Source: JAFDED01 sp964611635 (GTDB taxonomy: Bacteria > Desulfobacterota > JAFDED01). Taken from it: a stretch of DNA of 64,000 nt. The DNA is taken from contig CAZTAS010000001.1 in assembly GCA_964611635.1 (NCBI GenBank), forward strand, positions 34,764 through 98,763, in the 5' to 3' direction. Made by a program: the position numbers and the translations under genes. Each line of letters opens with the position of its first letter. Position 1 is the stretch's first letter. The notes under the pieces were generated by a model. That model saw only the letters and a program-made list of their open reading frames with translations. It ran no database searches and had not been told where the DNA came from. Shown in pieces: positions 9,173 through 18,816 of this stretch.

Positions 9173-9832
9173 TCAGAGGAGTATACGAAGGATCAATCCG
9201 ATGATCGGATTTATCACGCTGAACAAAACTCTGCTGAAGATGAGAATTATAAGGATGATCATCCCGTAAGGCTCCAATTGGGCCATCTTCTCGCTTAAGT
9301 CGTGAGGTAGAAGGCCCATCAGTATCCGGCTCCCATCCAGCGGTGGGACCGGAATAAGGTTGAAGACAGCCAGCAACACATTGATAAAGACAGAAAAATA
9401 AAGCATAGAAAGAACAGGACGAAGGATTTTCAGAAAAAACTCTGAATGGAGGTCCCCCACTCCCTGCTTCATCATGTGAAATAACACAGCACAGATCACT
9501 GCAAGGGCGAGGTTCGTGGCTGGACCCGATAATGAAACCAACATCATGTCGCGACGTGGGTCCCGAAAGTTTAACGGGTTAACCGGGACAGGCTTGGCGC
9601 CACCAATAATAAACCTCGATCCCGATACTATAAGTAAAAGAGGAATAAGCACGGTCCACAACGGATCAATGTGCGGGACGGGATTGAGGGTGATCCGCCC
9701 CATCACACGGGCCGTGGGATCTCCCAGCTTTTCCGCCACCCACCCGTGTGCGGTTTCATGAAGAATAACGGCCAGCAACAGGGTTGGGGCCACAATGGTT
9801 ATCCGCTGTATCGTTTCGCTTAACTCAATCAT
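9173..9832 (-). CDS. site-2-protease-like M50 metalloprotease
   Basis: This 219-residue polytopic membrane protein has HETAHGW (His25, Glu26, His29) in its first hydrophobic helix and NLIPVPPLDGSRIL in a later one, together forming the zinc site of the M50 family. About five hydrophobic segments are visible. It belongs to the short YwhC/SpoIVFB-like group without PDZ or CBS domains. Such proteins cleave membrane substrates, but the target is unknown. The position beside trpS, scpA and the CCA fusion is a conserved neighbourhood in related bacteria (family knowledge). Confidence 0.9.
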   Translation of the reverse strand: MIELSETIQRITIVAPTLLLAVILHETAHGWVAEKLGDPTARVMGRITLNPVPHIDPLWTVLIPLLLIVSGSRFIIGGAKPVPVNPLNFRDPRRDMMLVSLSGPATNLALAVICAVLFHMMKQGVGDLHSEFFLKILRPVLSMLYFSVFINVLLAVFNLIPVPPLDGSRILMGLLPHDLSEKMAQLEPYGMIILIILIFSRVLFSVINPIIGLILRILL

Positions 9833-9985
9833 AAGTGGCTCATTGTGTACATCATTTGAACCTCATTGTCAATGGTGAGAAACTATTGGAAAAAATTATT
9901 TTATATATATCAATAGATTGTTCATATCATTTAAAGCATTATATTAATTTAAATCAGCAGCTTATTGAAAACAGTGATGCCTTTT

Positions 9986-12640
9986 TTATCTATTTTTCAA
10001 TTCCATATGAGTATGGATAAAATTCTCCTCAATGAATGCTTCCTCCTCTACTCTGGTCTTGACCAGTCCATCGAGTCGCGCATCCAGCAAAGTCTCTAGG
10101 GCTTTTCCGATGATGGGCCCTTGCGGTAGACCTAACTTTATCAGATCTTTGCCCCGCAGCAAAGTATGGGTTCTCCGGAGGTGAGTAATAAACCGGGATA
10201 TTGCAATTTGGGTGGATTTATGCCTTGTCCGGGCCATGGCGAAAAAGAGCATCTCCAGGGAAAATCGGCGTAATAAGCGATTAATTTGACTGTTAGAGGG
10301 CTGATCAAGGGAGTAAATCCGACGAATGGCTTGTATCAATTCTCTCCGGTCCTCGATAAAGGCGCGGCTTTTGCCATAATGTATCCCTAGCCTCTGACAG
10401 AGCTCTTCGAGCTCAGAGTCCTCAAGAGGATCGATGAGTGCGTAAAAATAAACGAGTGAGCGTTCGTATGGTTCGTCCAAAAACAACAAATCAAACCAGT
10501 TTAACACCTCCATAATCCGGCCCAGCATCTCTCTCATAGAATCGTTATAAGTGATGCTTGTATGAATGAATCGTAGCACATCCAGCTCTGCCATTCGACG
10601 CACGCATTCCTCTGCATGGTGTTCGTTCAGCATATATTGAAGTTCTTTAAATAAACGATCGCCAGCCATCCGGTCAAAAAAATTTAACTTTACCGCATTT
10701 TCAACAAGGTGCATGGTATGTTTGACCATCTGAAATCCGAATCTCTGCTCGAATCGGATGGCTCGGAAAATACGGGTAGGGTCTTCAACGAAACTTAAAT
10801 TATGCAATACGCGGATGACGCGCTCCTTTATGTCACGCTGGCCGCCAAAGAAGTCCATAACCTTTCCGAAGTGGCCTGGATTCAGGCTGAGGGCCAAGGT
10901 ATTCATGGTAAAATCGCGGCGCGCCATATCCCGTTTGATGGATCCATACTCCACTTTCGGCAGAGCGCCCGGATAATCATAATATTCCATCCGGGCTGTC
11001 GCCACATCCAATTCCACCCTATGGGGAAGAAACACCGTAGCTGTATTGAATTTGAGGTGACTGCTGACCTTGCATCCCTCTCGGCGTCCCAACTCCTGTG
11101 CAAATGCTATGCCCTCCCCTTCTACCACCAGATCCAGGTCAAGGTTGTCGATGCGAAGCAAAAGGTCTCGAACAGCCCCACCAACCAGGTAGACTTTGAA
11201 ACCCATTTCTTCAGCCAGAGAGCCGGCGCCTCGGAGTAACTGTACCACCCATGGAGGAAAACGCTCCTCCATGAGGCGAGATAAATTTTTAGGACGAGGG
11301 TAACGCGGCTCAGGATCATCTTCAGATCGTTCCTCTGGGAACTTGCTCCGGTCCAACTGGAGGTCCCGTAAAAGGTCTCCTCTCGTGATCACTCCCACCA
11401 CACGGTCACCATCTATCACCGGTAGAAATCGTTGGTTGTGCTCTATGATAAGGGCTAGTACTGTCGAATAAGGTGTTTCGGGGTTAACAATTGAAAATTC
11501 GCGCGTCATGTACTCCCTCACGGGCAAATCCTTGAGCCCATGGAAAACGGCTTTTTCCACAACAAGTCTGCTTATTAGGCCCACCAACTTATCTTCTTCT
11601 ATAACTGGCAATGCGTTGATACTGTACCGATTCAGCACCTCCTCAACTTCCCTCAGAGTAGCCTGAGGCCCAACAAATTTGACCGGAGCGGACATCAAAT
11701 CTACTGCATGGTGTTTGGGGGTGATTTTTTCTTGAAGGATCTTCAGGAGTTTTTCCTCCACCTGGTATAATGTCAAGTCGCGGATGGTGGCCGATGCCGC
11801 AACAGCATGCCCTCCACCACCAAAGGCCACAGCCACATCGCCCACATTGACTTCTTCCACACGACTGCGTGCCACCAAGTAAATCCTATCATCCATGCGG
11901 GCCAGCGCAATGAGGACATCCAAATTTTCCATATCCTTGAGCTTGTGAACCAAGACCGCAAAATCGCCAACGAACTTGTTTACCGATGCCTTGGCGATGA
12001 CCAGATCTACACCATGGATATTGTAATGGGTAGCTGACTCAATCAACTCGTTAAGGAGAGAGATTTGTTCGGCGGTCAGCTCCCGGGTCATCATATCGGA
12101 TACAACATTAAGATTAGCGCCCTGGGACAAAAGATAAGCCGCGGCCTCAAAATCTTTCTCTCGGGTTGAAATAAAGGAGAATGATCCGGTGTCTTCATAT
12201 ATTCCCAGAGCCATGACCGTGGCTTCATCGGGGGTTATGGAGATTCCCTTCTCACGAAGAAGCCTCGCCATGATAGTCATGGTCGCCCCGACTTCTTCCA
12301 CAATTTCCAGGTTGCCGTTGATGTCCTCATCGGATGGTGGATGGTGGTCATAGATATGTATATCCACATTCGGTCGATTAATGATTTGAGCAAACTTGCC
12401 GATTCGGCTGCGCTGCCGGGTATCAACCAGAATCAATCGCTCAACTGCATTCAGATCTATGCGACGGACCCGCTCGGTTTCAAAGAGGTAATAAGTGGAA
12501 TGAAGCAAAAATTCCTTGAGGTTTCGCTCCTGGGAGCCCGGGAATACCAACACAGCCTCTGGATACAGTTTGCGGGCAGCCAGCATCGAAGCCATGGCAT
12601 CAAAGTCTGCGTTAATGTGGGTGGTGATCACCTCGAACAT
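9986..12640 (-). CDS. DHH phosphoesterase - CBS pair - tRNA nucleotidyltransferase fusion
   Basis: This 884-residue protein has three modules. The N-terminal DHH/DHHA1 phosphoesterase (about 1-305) has HINADFDA, the DHH triad at 98-100 and GGGGHA (274-279), as in NrnA-type nanoRNases. Two CBS domains follow at about 312-366 and 373-430. The C-terminal class II tRNA nucleotidyltransferase (about 455-880) has VGGAVRDLLL (486-495), catalytic DLD (501-503) and RRDFTMN (574-580). It could build CCA or A on tRNA 3' ends while the DHH part degrades short RNA or dinucleotides, with CBS domains sensing adenylates; the regulation is inference. Similar fusions are known in Deltaproteobacteria. It follows xerD on the same strand. 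Confidence 0.93.
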   Translation of the reverse strand: MFEVITTHINADFDAMASMLAARKLYPEAVLVFPGSQERNLKEFLLHSTYYLFETERVRRIDLNAVERLILVDTRQRSRIGKFAQIINRPNVDIHIYDHHPPSDEDINGNLEIVEEVGATMTIMARLLREKGISITPDEATVMALGIYEDTGSFSFISTREKDFEAAAYLLSQGANLNVVSDMMTRELTAEQISLLNELIESATHYNIHGVDLVIAKASVNKFVGDFAVLVHKLKDMENLDVLIALARMDDRIYLVARSRVEEVNVGDVAVAFGGGGHAVAASATIRDLTLYQVEEKLLKILQEKITPKHHAVDLMSAPVKFVGPQATLREVEEVLNRYSINALPVIEEDKLVGLISRLVVEKAVFHGLKDLPVREYMTREFSIVNPETPYSTVLALIIEHNQRFLPVIDGDRVVGVITRGDLLRDLQLDRSKFPEERSEDDPEPRYPRPKNLSRLMEERFPPWVVQLLRGAGSLAEEMGFKVYLVGGAVRDLLLRIDNLDLDLVVEGEGIAFAQELGRREGCKVSSHLKFNTATVFLPHRVELDVATARMEYYDYPGALPKVEYGSIKRDMARRDFTMNTLALSLNPGHFGKVMDFFGGQRDIKERVIRVLHNLSFVEDPTRIFRAIRFEQRFGFQMVKHTMHLVENAVKLNFFDRMAGDRLFKELQYMLNEHHAEECVRRMAELDVLRFIHTSITYNDSMREMLGRIMEVLNWFDLLFLDEPYERSLVYFYALIDPLEDSELEELCQRLGIHYGKSRAFIEDRRELIQAIRRIYSLDQPSNSQINRLLRRFSLEMLFFAMARTRHKSTQIAISRFITHLRRTHTLLRGKDLIKLGLPQGPIIGKALETLLDARLDGLVKTRVEEEAFIEENFIHTHMELKNR

Positions 12641-12727
12641 GTTTTTTCACTTATCAATGCAAAATTAGCATTTAAGAATTGCAAGATAACAAATTTTTAC
12701 AATGCTATTTGATCATTTTTCAATCAT

Positions 12728-13615
12728 TCAGCCCAATGGGTGGAACTTCTGGTGGATCTCCTTGAGTCGCTCCCTAGTTACATGGGTATAAATCTCGGTG
12801 GTGGAGATATCCGCGTGTCCTAACATGGACTGTACAGAGCGCAAGTCGGCACCACCTGCCAACAAGTGAGTGGCAAAGGAATGCCTCAGGGTGTGTGGAG
12901 AGATCTTGCGCGAGATCTGGCATTTCCGGGCGTAATGCTGGATGAGCTTCCAGAACCATTGACGTGTCATTGGCTTGCCCCTGCGCGTTACAAACAAATA
13001 AGGGCTATCTTTCCCCTTAAGTAATGCAGAACGTATACCATCGAGGTAATGTTGAAGGCACCGGAGAGCTGCTGTGCCCATGGGCACTATTCGCTCTTTG
13101 GAGCGCTTCCCCATGGGAACAACATATCCAACTTCCATGTTGACCTGGTGGGTTTTCAGACCCACTAACTCCGAAACACGCAACCCTGTTGCATACATAA
13201 GCTCCAGCATAGCAAGATCCCTGATTCCCTCTGGAGTATCCCTTTCAGGGGTCTCAAGTAGCCGCTCAACCTCATGGAGCGTGAGGACGTTGGGAAGTCG
13301 TTGAACCCGTCGGGGCGATTCGACAAGGCCAAGGGGGGTATGCTGCAGCACCTTCTCATGGAGCAGGAAGCGGAAGAATGTGCGCACAGCCGAAATAGCA
13401 CGGGCGCAACTTGAGGGTGAAAGGCCCTCCTGCCGCATTTTCACAATAAAGGCCACAATATCCTCTATATCACAATGAGCTAAAGCTCTCACCCCCCTGC
13501 TTTCCATCAGAGAGATGAAGCGGTAAATGTCCCTGCTGTAACCTTCCAATGTATTAGCCGAGAGCCCTCGTTCCACGGTCAGATGGTTAAGAAATTGATC
13601 CGCTAAATCATACAT
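12728..13615 (-). CDS. xerD: tyrosine recombinase XerD
   Basis: This 295-residue Xer recombinase has an N-terminal SAM-like core-binding domain (about 1-90) and a catalytic domain with the full set Arg146, Lys170, His241, Arg244, His267 and nucleophile Tyr276. The motifs ATGLRVSEL, HTLRHSFATHLL and IYTHV are intact. Xer recombinases resolve chromosome dimers at dif. XerD is preferred over XerC by overall appearance and context, but a single-Xer system cannot be excluded. It begins 12 bases after the end of mutS. Confidence 0.88.
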   Translation of the reverse strand: MYDLADQFLNHLTVERGLSANTLEGYSRDIYRFISLMESRGVRALAHCDIEDIVAFIVKMRQEGLSPSSCARAISAVRTFFRFLLHEKVLQHTPLGLVESPRRVQRLPNVLTLHEVERLLETPERDTPEGIRDLAMLELMYATGLRVSELVGLKTHQVNMEVGYVVPMGKRSKERIVPMGTAALRCLQHYLDGIRSALLKGKDSPYLFVTRRGKPMTRQWFWKLIQHYARKCQISRKISPHTLRHSFATHLLAGGADLRSVQSMLGHADISTTEIYTHVTRERLKEIHQKFHPLG

Positions 13616-13627
13616 GCATGACTCAAA

Positions 13628-16279
13628 TCAGTGCTCTTTACGTAACATCCGGCATAGTCGTTCCAGTATATTGATCGCCTGAATAGGGGTCAGGCGGTTG
13701 ACCTCCAACGCTTTGAGTTCATTTATTACTGGATGGTGAGGTGCTTGTCTGCCGAAAAGTTGGAGCTGTGCCGGATTGCTCCTTAATTTTTGCATCTTCT
13801 TTCCCGTTGCCAGTCGGGGAATACCCTCCCTGTCCAGCTCTTCGCCTTCCAGGTTAGAAAGAATTTCCCGCGCCCTTTCGAGAACCTGGGCTGGAAGCCC
13901 TGCTAATCGGGCCACCTGGATACCGTAGCTTCTGCTGGTGCTCCCTGGCTGAATCCTGCGCAAGAATATAATTCTATCCTCCCATTCTCTCACTACTATA
14001 TTGAAATTTCGAACCCGCTCCTTTGTTCTGCTCAGATCTGTCAGCTCATGGTAATGCGTAGCGAAGAGAATTCGAGGTCCAGGAGTTCCCATATCATGGA
14101 GATATTCTGCCACAGCCCATGCGATACTGAGTCCATCGAAGGTGCTGGTTCCCCTCCCGATCTCATCCAGAAGGATCAGGCTGCGGGGTGTGGCATTGTT
14201 GAGTATATTAGCTGTCTCAACCATTTCCACCATGAACGTGCTTAAACCCTTGGCCAGGTAATCCGTGGCACCGATTCGGGTAAAAACACGGTCCACTATT
14301 CCGATTTCTGCTCGATCAGCTGGAATAAAGCTGCCTGCCTGGGCCATGAGAACAATAAGAGCTATTTGGCGCATGAAAGTCGATTTCCCGGCCATATTCG
14401 GGCCTGTGATGATGAGCAGCTGATTCTCTAAGCAGTCCAAGCGAATATCATTTGGAACAAAACGTTCTTCCAAGTCCATCTGCTCGATCACAGGGTGGCG
14501 CCCTTCCACGATTTCGATCACGTCATCTTCCCGCAGAGAAGGCCGGACATATCTGTTGCAGCTGGCGACCTCAGCCAGGGAGGCAAGTACATCCACGCGA
14601 GCCAGTTGCCCTGATGCGGCCCGGAGCCGGGGAGCCTGTTGGGCAACCTGCTCGATAATCTGAGCAAACAAGCGGTGCTCGATTTCCAGCATACGCTCTT
14701 CAGCACCTAAAATACGGCTTTCATATTCTTTCAGGTCCTGATTTATGTATCGCTCAGCGTTGGCCAGTGTCTGCTTTCGTACGTAGTCATCGGGCACTTT
14801 GTGGATGTGAGAGCGTGTAATTTCTATATAATACCCGAACACACGATTGTATCCTACGCGAAGATTATGAATTCCCGTGCGTTCCCGCTCGCTCGCCTCC
14901 ATGCGGGCGATCCAACCTTTTCCCTCATGAGCGGCGATTTGGAGTTCATCGAGGTCCGGATGGTATCCTTTCCTAATTATTCCTCCTTCCCTGAGTGTTG
15001 AAGGCGGCTCATCCACCAAGGCTTTCCCCAGAAGATCCTCCATATCTGTCAGTGGATCCATCTCTGCCGCTTCTGCCAGCAATTCTGCACGCAACCCCTG
15101 CATTATCTTTTTTATCCCAGGAAGCTGGCGCAAAGAATCCCTCAGGGCGATCAGATCGCGCGGGTTGGCTGACCTAAGGACGACCTTGCCGGTAATTCGC
15201 TCCAGATCGCGCACTCCTTTCATAGCGCTGCGAAGATCGCGCAGCGTGAGGCTGTCGCTTACCAACTCCTCCACCGCATCCAGCCTTGACTCAATGGCAC
15301 ACTGGTCCATCAATGGCCAATTGAGCCACGACCGCAGCATTCGTGCCCCCATGGCGGTGATGGTTAGGTCAAGAACGTCCAGGAGAGTGCCCTTTCTTGA
15401 CCCATCCATCAGATTGGCGAAGATCTCCAGGTTGCGCTTGCTGTTGTTATCCAGCACCATATAGTTTTCGCGTCGATAAGGCAGTAGCCGATCTACGTGT
15501 TCCAGTCGAGATCGTTGCGTCTCCCGAACATAATGCACCAATGCTCCCGCTGCTACCAAGCCATGCGGGAAGTCCCCCACACCGAATCCTTCCAGAGTGG
15601 CGGTTTGAAACTGATCTCGGAGAAGCCTTCGTGCATGATCTTCATCGAATATCCAATCATCCAGATATGTTACCGTTCTTCCATCTAAAGCTGCGTTCCA
15701 AAGGGTTGACTGTCCTCCTTGGTCTTCTCCGGTCTTTAAAGAGCTGGGCAGGACAACTTCACGCGGATCAATGCGGTCCATCTCAGCTCGAATCTCCGTG
15801 ACACCATTAAGCTCGGTCAATCGAAACTCGCCCGTGGAGATGTCCAGGTATGCCACACCCACTGGCCCACTACCGATAAGGGCCAGGAGATAGTTATTTT
15901 TCAGAGCTTCCAGATTCTCCGGTTCAGCCATCAACCCCGGTGTCACAACACGGATCACCTCCCGCCGGACAATGCCATGGGCTTCATGTGGATCTTCCAC
16001 TTGTTCGCATATAGCTACTCGATGCCCGTGGTTGACCAAACGGGCAATGTATCCAGCTGCAGCGTGGTAAGGAACCCCGCACATGGGAATGGGATCATCC
16101 GAGTCTTTGTCTCGACTGGTCAGAGCTATTTCCAGGATGGGAGAGGCAATTCGAGCATCATCAAAAAACATTTCATAAAAGTCGCCGATTCGGAAAAAAA
16201 GAATGGTGTCTTTATATTGCTCTTTAATTTTTTTATATTGATTAAATAAAGATCCGCTCTTACGCATAACCTTCTTCAT
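13628..16279 (-). CDS. mutS: DNA mismatch repair protein MutS
   Basis: MutS recognises mismatches. The N-terminal domain carries the mismatch-reading Phe-x-Glu in GDFYEMF. The C-terminal ATPase has Walker A GPNMAGKST, LSTFMVEM, Walker B LLDEIGRGTST and a FATHYHEL motif. Length is normal for MutS1. The frame is open to a TTG at 16300; ATG 16279 is the likely start. MutL is not in the window. Downstream xerD follows almost immediately. Confidence 0.95.
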   Translation of the reverse strand: MKKVMRKSGSLFNQYKKIKEQYKDTILFFRIGDFYEMFFDDARIASPILEIALTSRDKDSDDPIPMCGVPYHAAAGYIARLVNHGHRVAICEQVEDPHEAHGIVRREVIRVVTPGLMAEPENLEALKNNYLLALIGSGPVGVAYLDISTGEFRLTELNGVTEIRAEMDRIDPREVVLPSSLKTGEDQGGQSTLWNAALDGRTVTYLDDWIFDEDHARRLLRDQFQTATLEGFGVGDFPHGLVAAGALVHYVRETQRSRLEHVDRLLPYRRENYMVLDNNSKRNLEIFANLMDGSRKGTLLDVLDLTITAMGARMLRSWLNWPLMDQCAIESRLDAVEELVSDSLTLRDLRSAMKGVRDLERITGKVVLRSANPRDLIALRDSLRQLPGIKKIMQGLRAELLAEAAEMDPLTDMEDLLGKALVDEPPSTLREGGIIRKGYHPDLDELQIAAHEGKGWIARMEASERERTGIHNLRVGYNRVFGYYIEITRSHIHKVPDDYVRKQTLANAERYINQDLKEYESRILGAEERMLEIEHRLFAQIIEQVAQQAPRLRAASGQLARVDVLASLAEVASCNRYVRPSLREDDVIEIVEGRHPVIEQMDLEERFVPNDIRLDCLENQLLIITGPNMAGKSTFMRQIALIVLMAQAGSFIPADRAEIGIVDRVFTRIGATDYLAKGLSTFMVEMVETANILNNATPRSLILLDEIGRGTSTFDGLSIAWAVAEYLHDMGTPGPRILFATHYHELTDLSRTKERVRNFNIVVREWEDRIIFLRRIQPGSTSRSYGIQVARLAGLPAQVLERAREILSNLEGEELDREGIPRLATGKKMQKLRSNPAQLQLFGRQAPHHPVINELKALEVNRLTPIQAINILERLCRMLRKEH

Positions 16280-16383
16280 TGAAAAATTATCAATTAGCAA
16301 TTTTCATTTTACAATTTGCAATGTTAATTTTCCAATATCCCAACTCGATGCAGCGGAGACCTTTGAAAGGGGCTGAAGGGAAG

Positions 16384-16713
16384 TTACTTGGAATTACCTT
16401 CAACTTGGGGCAATGGTAACGATTCACGGGCAGATACTTCCTGGGATTTCTCAATTTGTTTTACCCTGCTCTGAAGCTCAGAGCACTGTTTACGCAATCT
16501 TTTTAACTGGCGTTTGAGCCTGAGGTGTTCCCCAAATGTCGTAAAACCTATCAGAAGAGCTCCCAGGAGTAAAGCACCCAACATCATCATATAGAGTTGT
16601 GTCCCGATTTTAGTAAATAGCAAGTCTACGGTTACAGGAGAAGCGTTTTTTGTACAAAAAATTACAATAACTATGAACATTACCAGCATGAATATGGTCT
16701 TTAAAATTTTCAT
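16384..16713 (-). CDS. LapA-domain (DUF1049) small membrane protein
   Basis: This 109-residue protein has two transmembrane segments (about 4-20 and 42-63) joined by the characteristic NASPVTVDLLF stretch, then a basic coiled coil (about 66-95). This is the layout of lipopolysaccharide assembly protein A (LapA/YciS) domains. In E. coli LapA helps regulate LPS synthesis; here only the domain match is supported. A GAGG ribosome site precedes ATG 16713. Confidence 0.8.
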   Translation of the reverse strand: MKILKTIFMLVMFIVIVIFCTKNASPVTVDLLFTKIGTQLYMMMLGALLLGALLIGFTTFGEHLRLKRQLKRLRKQCSELQSRVKQIEKSQEVSARESLPLPQVEGNSK

Positions 16714-16816
16714 GAGATCCTCTTCGACTCTTTAGAATTAAGGGCTCGGAGCCGTTTTTAAAAATTGACATCAAATCATTTATAGTTCTTGCGATTTATT
16801 CGATCCTTGATTCCCG

Positions 16817-17329
16817 CTACATTGGACTCTGCTTGCGAGCATTGAAAAAAGGTTTAAGCTGATCGTATGTTTGAGCCAGCAACTCCGGTAAAACATGAAC
16901 ATCCGCCATCACTGGCATGAAATTGACATCACCACTCCATCTAGGAACAATGTGGACGTGCAAATGCTCGTCTATACCAGCACCGGCTACTTTACCTATA
17001 TTGATTCCAACGTTGAAACCTTCCGCCCCCATGACCTTTCTCAGGGTCTCCGTGCTGTCCCGGACAGCATCCATGACAGCGCACATCTCATCCATAGTGA
17101 GGGTTGTAAGTTCGCTCAAATGGCGTAGGGGTGCCACCATCAGGTGCCCGCTATTATATGGATATCTATTCATAATGATAAAAACGTAAGCATCGCGCAT
17201 CAGGATAAGATTTTCACGCTCATTGCCTTTATCTGAAATCGCTTGGCAAAAAACACAACCGGATGGCTTGGGATCTTTAATATTTTTAATATATTGAATA
17301 CGCCATGGAGCCCATAAGCAATCGCTCAT
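16817..17329 (-). CDS. HIT-family nucleotide hydrolase or phosphorylase
   Basis: The 170-residue HIT protein has the histidine triad HLHVHIVPRW near residue 121 and an N-terminal CVFC pair (about 26-29). WAPWRIQYI at the N-terminus and GHLMVAP match the Ap4A hydrolase/phosphorylase-like subgroup, which acts on dinucleoside polyphosphates or AMP-linked compounds. The exact substrate cannot be read from sequence. A strong AAGGAGAG site precedes ATG 17329. Confidence 0.88.
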   Translation of the reverse strand: MSDCLWAPWRIQYIKNIKDPKPSGCVFCQAISDKGNERENLILMRDAYVFIIMNRYPYNSGHLMVAPLRHLSELTTLTMDEMCAVMDAVRDSTETLRKVMGAEGFNVGINIGKVAGAGIDEHLHVHIVPRWSGDVNFMPVMADVHVLPELLAQTYDQLKPFFNARKQSPM

Positions 17330-17389
17330 GAATCTCTCCTTAGTTGAATAACGAGAAGTATGTCTGCTTTCCCCATTTATTGATACACC

Positions 17390-17866
17390 CTAAACAGGGA
17401 TAATTAGGCCGCGTATCTCCTCATCTATATCCAGGATGCCCACAGTGTTTTTCCTGGCGAACCTTTTATCTGTTGGAGAACCGGGATTGAAAAAGAGAAT
17501 ACCATCTTTCAAACGATTCACCGAATTGTGCGTGTGGCCGAAAACAATGCACTGAACACTTTCGAATTGGTTCTGTATGCGGTCCTCCATCCCCCCTGGA
17601 GCTCCCCACCCATGAATAATCCCAATCCGAAAATGGCCCACCGAGAGCACCTTCTTGTCAGGCAGAAGCCTCTGGACATCAGGATAGTCCATGTTTCCGT
17701 GGACCGCCTCAAAGTTTCTTTCCTGCAAGTATCTCAAAACGTCCGATGTGACCAAATCGCCGGCGTGGATGAGCATGTCCGCCTCTGCAAAATGTGTGTC
17801 AACAATCTCACGCAAACGGGAATCAACTTCAAGAAGATGAGTATCGGATAGCACGCCGATTTTCAT
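17390..17866 (-). CDS. YfcE/MJ0936-type metallophosphoesterase
   Basis: This 158-residue calcineurin-like phosphoesterase has the expected metal-binding series: SDTH near the start, HAGDLV, HGNMD, GIIHGW and FGHTH. Small proteins of this group hydrolyse model phosphodiesters; the natural substrate is unknown. The ATG overlaps the UPF0280 stop by four bases (ATGA), so the two are probably translationally coupled. Confidence 0.88.
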   Translation of the reverse strand: MKIGVLSDTHLLEVDSRLREIVDTHFAEADMLIHAGDLVTSDVLRYLQERNFEAVHGNMDYPDVQRLLPDKKVLSVGHFRIGIIHGWGAPGGMEDRIQNQFESVQCIVFGHTHNSVNRLKDGILFFNPGSPTDKRFARKNTVGILDIDEEIRGLIIPV

Positions 17867-18654
17867 TTTAATCCCCTTGTTTCAACGAGTTCTATTTCTC
17901 CCCATGCTCCCAGGGTGTCTCTGACGATGATCAGTACGCCCTCCACTCCCGGAATTTCCTTTGCATGATCGAGTCCCTTTGGGATATCCTCTGTCCTGGA
18001 AACTGCATTGCCTACAGCCGTGGCAGCGGCATCGGCAAGCGCTGCACTGGCTGACAGGATCGTTACCGCATCCGCCCGACCGATGCTCATCGAATGACCC
18101 ACGGTGCCAGAAGATGTACACAAGCCTAAAGGCATTTTTTCGGCCTTTAATCGAATGCCGACGCGTCCCGATAGTGGACTTTTCCCGGCGTAAATTCCCG
18201 CGGTGAGAGGACGGAAGCTCCGCACGTAAAGATCTCCACCGTTCTCGATCACCACCTCCTCCGAATAGTCCGCCAGGGACTCTCCAAGCATTTGCGAGAT
18301 GGCGCCAGCCACTGCGGCCATGGGCCCCACGTCAGCAAGCTGAGCGGCCTCTGCCATAAGGCGAACAATTGGGGGAGCCGTATCCTTTGCTTCAACGGGC
18401 CTGAGGGAATGAAGAAATTCTGGATTATCTTCGATGGCCAGCTCCACCTGGTGACGGAGGCGAATAACTATCTCGCGGGCTTCCTGGAGCCAGACTCCCC
18501 GCGTCATAATGTGCAGGTCGGTCTCTTTTACCGCCAGTGTATAAGCTTCCAGGTCTCTGGGAGGAACAACTCGGCGATAATAACGCTCTTCATATGTTGA
18601 AACGTCCATCCGTGGATCAACTCCAGATGACCCGGGGTGAATGCCTCTGCACAT
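17863..18654 (-). CDS. UPF0280 family protein
   Basis: The protein matches UPF0280, a family with an ApbE-like fold and unknown role. Recognisable parts are YEERYYRR, VGPMAAVAGAISQ, VVIENGGDLYVR and GTVGHSMSIGRADAVTILS. The frame is open to TTG 18666, but ATG 18654 has GAGG six bases upstream and is preferred. It lies between dnaE and the phosphoesterase on the same strand. Confidence 0.82.
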   Translation of the reverse strand: MCRGIHPGSSGVDPRMDVSTYEERYYRRVVPPRDLEAYTLAVKETDLHIMTRGVWLQEAREIVIRLRHQVELAIEDNPEFLHSLRPVEAKDTAPPIVRLMAEAAQLADVGPMAAVAGAISQMLGESLADYSEEVVIENGGDLYVRSFRPLTAGIYAGKSPLSGRVGIRLKAEKMPLGLCTSSGTVGHSMSIGRADAVTILSASAALADAAATAVGNAVSRTEDIPKGLDHAKEIPGVEGVLIIVRDTLGAWGEIELVETRGLK

Positions 18655-18816
18655 ATATTTCCTCAATCCCGGAAAAGATCAAGAGACATCTTTTTCATTC
18701 TGTTTGTTTGCTCACAAGTATATATAAATGTATTGTTAAAAATTACCAATTACATTTATATTACAGCTCAATTTTTCTCTGCCTTTAATGCAACTTTGGT
18801 AGCATTCCAGTTGTTC

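Noticed and set aside
12728..13615. Integrase of a mobile element
   Set aside because: The tyrosine recombinase lies in a conserved housekeeping run next to mutS and has XerD length, without attachment-site repeats or phage genes nearby.
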